Made by a program: the position numbers and the translations under genes
Shown here: in pieces, positions 5,264 through 9,200 of the stretch
How the letters are laid out: each line of letters starts with the position of its first letter
Numbering within the stretch: the stretch's first letter is position 1
NCBI GenBank assembly: GCA_905236545.1
Contig: CAJOQO010000202.1
Coordinates: forward strand, 1 to 9,200
Reading direction: 5' to 3'
From: an uncultured Lachnospiraceae bacterium
Lineage (GTDB): Bacteria > Bacillota > Clostridia > Lachnospirales > Lachnospiraceae
Length of the DNA stretch: 9,200 bases
Notes under the pieces: generated by a model
The model's input: only the letters and a program-made list of their open reading frames with translations
Database searches by the model: none
Told to the model about the DNA's origin: nothing

Positions 5264-6445
5264 ATGCAATACCGTACGGATAAATATGGAAACAAGCTGT
5301 CATGCCTGGGATTTGGCTGCATGCGTTTTCCGCGCACAGGAGGCAGGATCGATAAGGAAGAAACGGAAAAGCTGCTGATGCGTGCCTATGAGTCCGGAAT
5401 AAACTATTATGACACGGCTTATATCTATCCGGGCAGCGAGGAGACGATCGGTGAGATATTCGAAAAGCATAAGATTCGGGAGAAGGTCTATATTGCGACG
5501 AAGCTTCCCCACTACATGATCCGGTCCAGGGAAGCGCTGGATAAGTATTTTGACGAGCATCTGCGGCGTCTTCGCACCTCATATATTGACTACTATCTCA
5601 TGCATATGATGAATGACATCGCTGCCTGGGAAAAGCTGAAAAAGCTTGGAATCGAGGAATGGCTGGAGGAGAAGAAGGCTTCCGGCCAGATCCGTCAGGT
5701 GGGATTCTCTTACCATGGGAACAGCGACATGTTCTGTCAGGTTATCGACGCCTATGACTGGGATTTCTGTCAGATCCAGTACAATTATATGGATGAGCAC
5801 AGCCAGGCAGGGAGAGAAGGTCTCACATACGCGCACAGCAAAGGGCTCCCGGTTATTATCATGGAACCGCTCCGCGGCGGGAAGCTGGCCTCCAGGATTC
5901 CGAAGGATGCGGTGACGATCTTCCGTGGACACAGCGCTCATCACAGCCCTGCCCAGTGGGCGTTCCTGTGGCTGTGGGATCAGGAGGAGGTCACGGTTGT
6001 ACTGTCCGGGATGAACTCGATGGAGAAGCTGAAGGAGAATATCCGCACCGCGGGCCATGGCCTCCCGGGCATCATGTCGGACGAAGATAAAGAGATGTTG
6101 AATGAGGTGGCAGCCATCATCAATTCAAAGATGAAGGTTGGCTGCTCCGGATGCCATTACTGTATGCCATGTCCGCAGGGGGTAGATATTCCGGGCACAT
6201 TTTCCGCCTACAACCGCTGCTGGAGTGAGGGGAAGGCTGCCGGCCGGCGTGAATATCTGATGACAACAGCGATGCGCAAGAACAGTACGTCGGCGTCTCA
6301 GTGTGTTGAGTGTGGAAAATGTGAGCAGCATTGTCCGCAGCATATTCAGATTCCGCAGGAACTCAAGAATGCGCGCAGGATGCTTGAGACACCCGTCTAT
6401 AAGGTAGCTAAGGCAGGAGTGAAGGCATTCCATATTTATGGATGA
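5264..6445 (+). CDS. Aldo/keto reductase with C-terminal ferredoxin-like iron-sulfur region
   Basis: This 393-residue predicted cytosolic oxidoreductase belongs to the COG1453-type group. The (beta/alpha)8 reductase domain covers about 1-285 and has the catalytic tetrad Asp50, Tyr55 (in NYYDTAYIYPGSEE), Lys80 (IATKLP) and His114 (LMHMMND). The C-terminal part, about 290-375, carries two cysteine motifs: CSGCHYCMPCP (Cys294, 297, 300, 303) and CVECGKCEQHCP (Cys347, 350, 353, 357), which should hold [4Fe-4S] clusters and allow electron exchange with ferredoxin-like partners in an anaerobe. GGGAGGA (5251-5257) precedes the ATG at a good distance. It follows surE in the same direction. The substrate cannot be told from the sequence. 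No clear terminator is visible before the convergent methyltransferase gene 82 bases on. Confidence 0.92.
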   Translation: MQYRTDKYGNKLSCLGFGCMRFPRTGGRIDKEETEKLLMRAYESGINYYDTAYIYPGSEETIGEIFEKHKIREKVYIATKLPHYMIRSREALDKYFDEHLRRLRTSYIDYYLMHMMNDIAAWEKLKKLGIEEWLEEKKASGQIRQVGFSYHGNSDMFCQVIDAYDWDFCQIQYNYMDEHSQAGREGLTYAHSKGLPVIIMEPLRGGKLASRIPKDAVTIFRGHSAHHSPAQWAFLWLWDQEEVTVVLSGMNSMEKLKENIRTAGHGLPGIMSDEDKEMLNEVAAIINSKMKVGCSGCHYCMPCPQGVDIPGTFSAYNRCWSEGKAAGRREYLMTTAMRKNSTSASQCVECGKCEQHCPQHIQIPQELKNARRMLETPVYKVAKAGVKAFHIYG

Positions 6446-6475
6446 CGTGTCGTCCTGCGGAATTGCCTGAAGGGC

Positions 6476-6535
6476 GGTGTGTTCTGCGGTAAGTGCTCTA
6501 CAGCCGGTGCGTTCTGCGGAAAGTGATCTACGACC
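6476..6535. repeat. Two 30-bp tandem units spanning the methyltransferase stop codon
   Basis: Units at 6476-6505 and 6506-6535 align without gaps and share most bases, including GTTCTGCGG; a third partial copy begins at 6536 with GGCGTGTCTCC inside the gene. The leftward stop (6530-6528) is in the second unit, and the first unit carries a TAG at the same offset and in the same frame. The arrangement suggests duplication of the gene's 3' end. Confidence 0.75.
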
Positions 6536-7385
6536 GGCGTGTCTCCCAGAATGTGACCGCACTTGCCGCGGCGACATTCAGAGAATCAACCCCGTCTCTC
6601 ATCGGGATGCGCACAACCAGATCGCAGGAACCGATGGTCTTTGCCGGGAGACCGTTTCCTTCGTTTCCGAGAAAGACTGCGAGGCGCAGGGCTTCTTTCA
6701 AAGACGGATCCGAGACGGGTACGGAGTCCGCCGAGAGCGCCATGGCGGCGGTCCGGATCCCCAGCCTTTTCAGGTTTTCTGCAATCTGAGCTCCGGACAG
6801 TCCTGTCATGGACCACGGAACCTGGAAGATACATCCCATGCTGACACGCAGACATCTGCGGGCAAGGGGATCACAGCATCCGGCAGAGAGCAGGACGGCA
6901 TCGATACCGAGCGCGGCCGCGTTGCGGAAGATCGCACCGATATTGGCAGGATTGCTGACTTCTTCCAGAACAGCGATCCTTCTGCACGAGCCGGAGGATA
7001 CAAGGGAAAACGGATCCTCCTTCGCCCTGCCGGCTCTGTCCGGAGGATCGGGGCGTGATCTTTGCTTTCTGCGAAAGAGCGACAGAACTCCTCTTGTCAT
7101 CGGATATCCGGAGATCTCAAGGTACTCCCGGGTCGGAGCGTGATAAGCAGGAACCTCCGGAAAGCGGGAAAGAAGCTCCTGTGCTTCCCTGTTCAGCTGC
7201 GCGTCATCAATCAGCATTGCTTTCATGGAATATCCTGCATCGGCAGCGCGGACCGTGACCTTCGCGCTTTCCGCGATGAACAGTCCCGGCTCCGGCTCCA
7301 GGCATCGGGCAAGGATCGATTCTTTCTCGGTATGGAACAGGGAAAGAAGCTCAGAGGGAGCTTCCTGAAAGGGCAGCAGAGGCAT
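6528..7385 (-). CDS. SpoU/TrmH-family (SPOUT) RNA 2'-O-methyltransferase
   Basis: This 285-residue enzyme probably transfers a methyl group from S-adenosylmethionine to a ribose 2'-OH in rRNA or tRNA. Residues 1-105 resemble the N-terminal substrate-binding domain (LFIAESAKVTVRAADAGY at 35-52). Residues 106-132 are a charged, low-complexity linker. The knotted catalytic domain follows: NPANIGAIFRNAAALG (145-160, with Arg154 and Asn155), DPLARRCLRVSMGCIFQVP (172-190), VFLGNEGNGL (237-246) and IPM followed by GVDSLNVAAASAV (265-277). These are the three SpoU motifs. GGAG at 7398-7395 lies 9 bases before the ATG. The gene is convergent with the reductase and divergent from the PAP2 gene. Which RNA position it modifies cannot be read from the sequence. 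Confidence 0.92.
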   Translation of the reverse strand: MPLLPFQEAPSELLSLFHTEKESILARCLEPEPGLFIAESAKVTVRAADAGYSMKAMLIDDAQLNREAQELLSRFPEVPAYHAPTREYLEISGYPMTRGVLSLFRRKQRSRPDPPDRAGRAKEDPFSLVSSGSCRRIAVLEEVSNPANIGAIFRNAAALGIDAVLLSAGCCDPLARRCLRVSMGCIFQVPWSMTGLSGAQIAENLKRLGIRTAAMALSADSVPVSDPSLKEALRLAVFLGNEGNGLPAKTIGSCDLVVRIPMRDGVDSLNVAAASAVTFWETRRS

Positions 7386-7441
7386 CGTTGTAATCTCCGT
7401 TTCGTCTGATTCTTTTGGTATTTCCGATATCCGGCAAACCG

Positions 7442-7449
7442 ATTATAAT
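7442..7449. promoter_or_regulatory. Palindromic -10 shared by two divergent genes
   Basis: ATTATAAT is its own reverse complement and gives a perfect TATAAT on both strands: rightward at 7444-7449 for the PAP2 gene and leftward at 7447-7442 for the methyltransferase gene. Both -35 regions are weak (TTTCCG rightward at 7421-7426; TTTCCC leftward at 17-base spacing). It is the only good -10 in the 176-base gap. Confidence 0.5.
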
Positions 7450-7470
7450 ACACATCGGGAGGCAGGGAAA

Positions 7471-7519
7471 GGCAGGAGAGAAGCAGGCCGGGCAAAAGCA
7501 AGGCAGGAGAAAAGCCAGG
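7471..7519 (+). repeat. Purine-rich direct repeat in the PAP2 leader
   Basis: GGCAGGAGAGAAGCAGG (7471-7487) recurs as GGCAGGAGAAAAGCCAGG (7502-7519), 31 bases apart, with a related GGCAGGGAAAGG just before. The whole 7458-7560 stretch is purine-rich on the plus strand and contains several Shine-Dalgarno-like words with no gene behind them. Confidence 0.6.
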
Positions 7520-7561
7520 GGGTGCTGAATCATTACAAAAGGAAAAGAGGGATGAAGAAAG

Positions 7562-8494
7562 ATGGGAATTAATATGGACATCCTGTACACGCTGGAAAAG
7601 CTGAGAGTGCCTTTTTTTAATTATTTCTTCCTGGGAATCTCCTATCTGGGAGCGGAGATAATGTCGGCGATCGTTGTATTCAGCGTATACTGGTGCATCA
7701 GCAAACGGGATGGATATTATATATTTGCAAATATACTGTTTGGATCCGGGCTGAATCAGATCATAAAGACGATCTGCCATGTTCCCCGTCCGTTTGTCGC
7801 GCATAAAGACTTTACGATCGTGGAGAAGGCAAGGTCTACCGCAGAAGGTCTTTCTTTCCCCAGCGGACATACGCAGAATTCTACTTCGCTCTACGGCTCG
7901 CTTTTCGCCCTGTATAAAAAGAAGGCTTTCCGTATCTTCTGTGCCGTGATGATCGGTCTTGTCGGTTTTTCGAGGCTCTATCTCGGCGCACATTATCCGA
8001 CCGATGTGCTGGGCGGTTTTATCAATGGCCTTATCATACTTGCAGCGGTTTCATTGCTGTTTCGAAGGTTTGAATCGTCTCCGAACTTTATCTGGATCCT
8101 GTTTGGAGTGGGTGGCATCGCGCTGCTTGCCGCCGGGCTGATCTTTGAGATCGGACCGGGAAAGACGATTCTGGAACCGGAGGAAATGGGTTCTATGCTG
8201 AAGGGCATGTACATGTGTTCGGGAGTCAGTCTGGGAATCGCGCTGGGAGAACCGATCGAGAGAAAGTATGTCAGATTTGAAACCGACGCGGTCTGGTGGG
8301 GACAGATTCTGAAGGCAGCGGCCGGACTGCTGCTGATTCTTGTCCTTGCGCTGGCGTTGAAGTATCCGGCACAGGCTGTTTTCAAAGAACTCAAGGTCGC
8401 TTATGTCCCCCGCTTCTTTGTACCTGTGGTTTTTGGGATCTGTGTGTGGCCGGCTGTGTTTGGAAGGCTTGGATTTCTTTCCAGAAGAAAATGA
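7562..8494 (+). CDS. PAP2-family integral membrane phosphatase
   Basis: This 310-residue multi-pass membrane protein has the complete acid-phosphatase/PAP2 signature: KTICHVPRP (69-77, motif KX6RP), PSGH (100-103) and SRLYLGAHYPTD (137-148, motif SRX5HX3D with His144 and Asp148). About seven hydrophobic helices are visible, including 20-45, 52-68, 122-141, 149-166, 176-196, 250-267 and 282-300; the last two and the polar region 200-245 extend beyond the minimal PAP2 core. Members remove phosphate from lipid phosphates, for example undecaprenyl pyrophosphate or phosphatidylglycerol phosphate; which one is unknown. Two starts are possible: ATG 7562 after GAGGGA at 7547-7551, with long spacing, or ATG 7574 after GGGA at 7565-7568. 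The next gene follows after 70 bases with no terminator between, so they may be co-transcribed. Confidence 0.9.
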   Translation: MGINMDILYTLEKLRVPFFNYFFLGISYLGAEIMSAIVVFSVYWCISKRDGYYIFANILFGSGLNQIIKTICHVPRPFVAHKDFTIVEKARSTAEGLSFPSGHTQNSTSLYGSLFALYKKKAFRIFCAVMIGLVGFSRLYLGAHYPTDVLGGFINGLIILAAVSLLFRRFESSPNFIWILFGVGGIALLAAGLIFEIGPGKTILEPEEMGSMLKGMYMCSGVSLGIALGEPIERKYVRFETDAVWWGQILKAAAGLLLILVLALALKYPAQAVFKELKVAYVPRFFVPVVFGICVWPAVFGRLGFLSRRK

Positions 8495-8524
8495 TCTGCA
8501 GAAGTGAGTCACAGGTGAGGTATG

Positions 8525-8566
8525 ATGCACGGCCGGTTCGTGGTCTGTAAGGAAGGAGCCGTGCAT
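8525..8566 (+). promoter_or_regulatory. Hairpin enclosing a ribosome binding site and start codon
   Basis: ATGCACGGC (8525-8533) is exactly complementary to GCCGTGCAT (8558-8566). The loop holds GGAAGGAG (8551-8558 overlaps the right arm by one base), and the right arm contains the first two bases of the ATG at 8565. If formed in RNA, it would hinder initiation at that ATG while leaving the second start at 8604 free. Confidence 0.5.
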
Positions 8567-9080
8567 GGCAGTGTTGGAAACCGGAAGGAGGAATCGTTAT
8601 TCTATGGAACAGGATCACGGAACATCGAAGGGACATGGCATGGCAGCCCTGCTGCTCTCGATTATCGGACTGGCTATCATCATCCTGGTTGGCGTTTTGT
8701 TTGGAATGTTCGGCCTTGTTCCCGGCATGATTATGGAAATTGCGGCTGTCATACTCGGGATTCTTTCACTCCGATCCACCGGAGGGCGCTCCGGAAAAGG
8801 CGGGTTGATCGTCGGGACGATCTCCATTCTGGCAGGAGTACTGGTCGGACTTACGGTAATGTCGATCGGTACATTTCTTAAAACAGAGAAGGTTCAGCAG
8901 AGAATCCCGACCCTGGCGTCCTATTCGGATGAGAGCTGGAGAGGAATGCTCGGGCTGATCCTGAAGATGCAGTCAGACGGCGTGAATTTTGACCTTCTGA
9001 GCAAAGAAATCGATGATTATAACAACAGCGAAATGACGGAAGCATCCGGCGGAAGCAAAAAAACACAGAAGACGCAATGA
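8565..9080 (+). CDS. Small membrane protein, DUF4190-like
   Basis: This is a 171-residue protein, or 158 residues if the second in-frame ATG at 8604 is used. Three hydrophobic helices at about 27-49, 51-69 and 80-104 are split by the short polar turn RSTGGRSGKGG (70-80), the layout of DUF4190-type proteins, in which ILGILSL is followed by a Gly/Lys turn and another helix. A soluble tail (105-171) ends in a polar, Lys/Thr-rich segment. There is no enzyme motif. Start 8565 has GGAAGGAG at 8551-8558 with six-base spacing; start 8604 has AGGAGG at 8586-8591 with a longer, 12-base spacing and gives an N-terminus (MEQDHGTSKGHG) more typical of the family. It is the last gene before a strong terminator and follows the PAP2 gene in the same direction. 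Function unknown. Confidence 0.75.
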   Translation: MAVLETGRRNRYSMEQDHGTSKGHGMAALLLSIIGLAIIILVGVLFGMFGLVPGMIMEIAAVILGILSLRSTGGRSGKGGLIVGTISILAGVLVGLTVMSIGTFLKTEKVQQRIPTLASYSDESWRGMLGLILKMQSDGVNFDLLSKEIDDYNNSEMTEASGGSKKTQKTQ

Positions 9081-9088
9081 ATGTTTTT

Positions 9089-9119
9089 ATCTGAATCAGG
9101 GATCTGATTCAGATTTTTT
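9089..9119 (+). terminator. Intrinsic terminator after the small membrane protein gene
   Basis: ATCTGAATCAG (9089-9099) pairs perfectly with CTGATTCAGAT (9104-9114) across a four-base loop, and the T run 9114-9119 follows directly. It begins 9 bases after the stop codon and has the full form of a rho-independent terminator on the plus strand. Confidence 0.93.
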
Positions 9120-9158
9120 AGTAATTATTCAGCACCTCCTGGAATTGCTCATGATCCA

Positions 9159-9182
9159 GTCAGATAAGCTTGCTTATCTGAC
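9159..9182. repeat. Perfect 24-base palindrome at the right edge
   Basis: GTCAGATAAGC (9159-9169) and GCTTATCTGAC (9172-9182) flank TT. The stem can be extended by ATCC (9154-9157) with GGAT (9183-9186) around one unpaired A at 9158. There is no T run on either side, so it is not an obvious terminator. It could be an operator, or part of a leader belonging to a gene outside the window. No gene is visible from 9120 to the end. Confidence 0.75.
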
Positions 9183-9200
9183 GGATCTGAGCGGTTCCAG

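Noticed and set aside
6477..7058. Rightward 193-codon frame opposite the methyltransferase
   Set aside because: The opposite strand holds all three SpoU motifs; this frame shows only antisense composition.
7223..7993. Leftward 256-codon frame across the methyltransferase start and PAP2 gene
   Set aside because: It overlaps two genes with intact family motifs and a likely divergent promoter, and its own sequence is of low complexity and unrecognised.
9120..9200. End of a leftward gene entering from the right edge
   Set aside because: One short frame stops near 9150 but is only about 16 codons long and overlaps the palindrome, which is too little to support a gene.

Overview
This 9.2 kb window looks like chromosome from a Gram-positive, anaerobic gut-type Clostridia, most likely a member of the Lachnospiraceae. 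The evidence is the strong AGGAGG-type ribosome binding sites, intrinsic terminators, moderate GC content, a Cache-GGDEF receptor beside a sugar-type binding protein, a ferredoxin-like aldo/keto reductase and a double-glycine leader peptide. This assignment is inferred from gene content, not from a marker gene. There are no rRNA or tRNA genes, insertion sequences or CRISPR arrays.

Layout. (1) Positions 1-942: the last codons of an unidentified gene, then purine-nucleoside phosphorylase, translationally coupled to it. (2) Positions 1049-3732: a secreted type-4 periplasmic-binding-like protein (GTG start) followed after 11 bases by a membrane-anchored Cache-GGDEF diguanylate cyclase. No ABC permease or ATPase accompanies them, so the pair reads as a sensor and not an importer. 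(3) Positions 3733-4203: a convergent hairpin and short tandem repeats, then a leftward 98-residue protein with a bacteriocin-type double-glycine leader fused to an SH3b-like domain. It has its own promoter and a long 5' leader holding a perfect 15-bp inverted repeat. (4) Positions 4529-6445: surE and an aldo/keto reductase with two C-terminal iron-sulfur motifs, a likely two-gene operon divergent from the peptide gene. (5) Positions 6528-7385, leftward: a SpoU/TrmH RNA methyltransferase, its stop codon lying inside a 30-bp tandem repeat. (6) Positions 7562-9080: a PAP2-family membrane phosphatase, divergent from the methyltransferase across a palindromic -10 element, then a small three-helix membrane protein. 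An unusually clean intrinsic terminator ends this unit at 9089-9119. The last 80 bases hold a perfect 24-base palindrome.

How the genes may relate. Purine-nucleoside phosphorylase and SurE both belong to nucleotide or nucleoside salvage, but they sit in separate transcription units. The binding protein and the GGDEF receptor probably work together to turn an extracellular small molecule into a c-di-GMP signal. The most unusual item is the solitary double-glycine-leader SH3b protein, which looks like an exported effector or wall-binding protein whose transporter must be encoded elsewhere.
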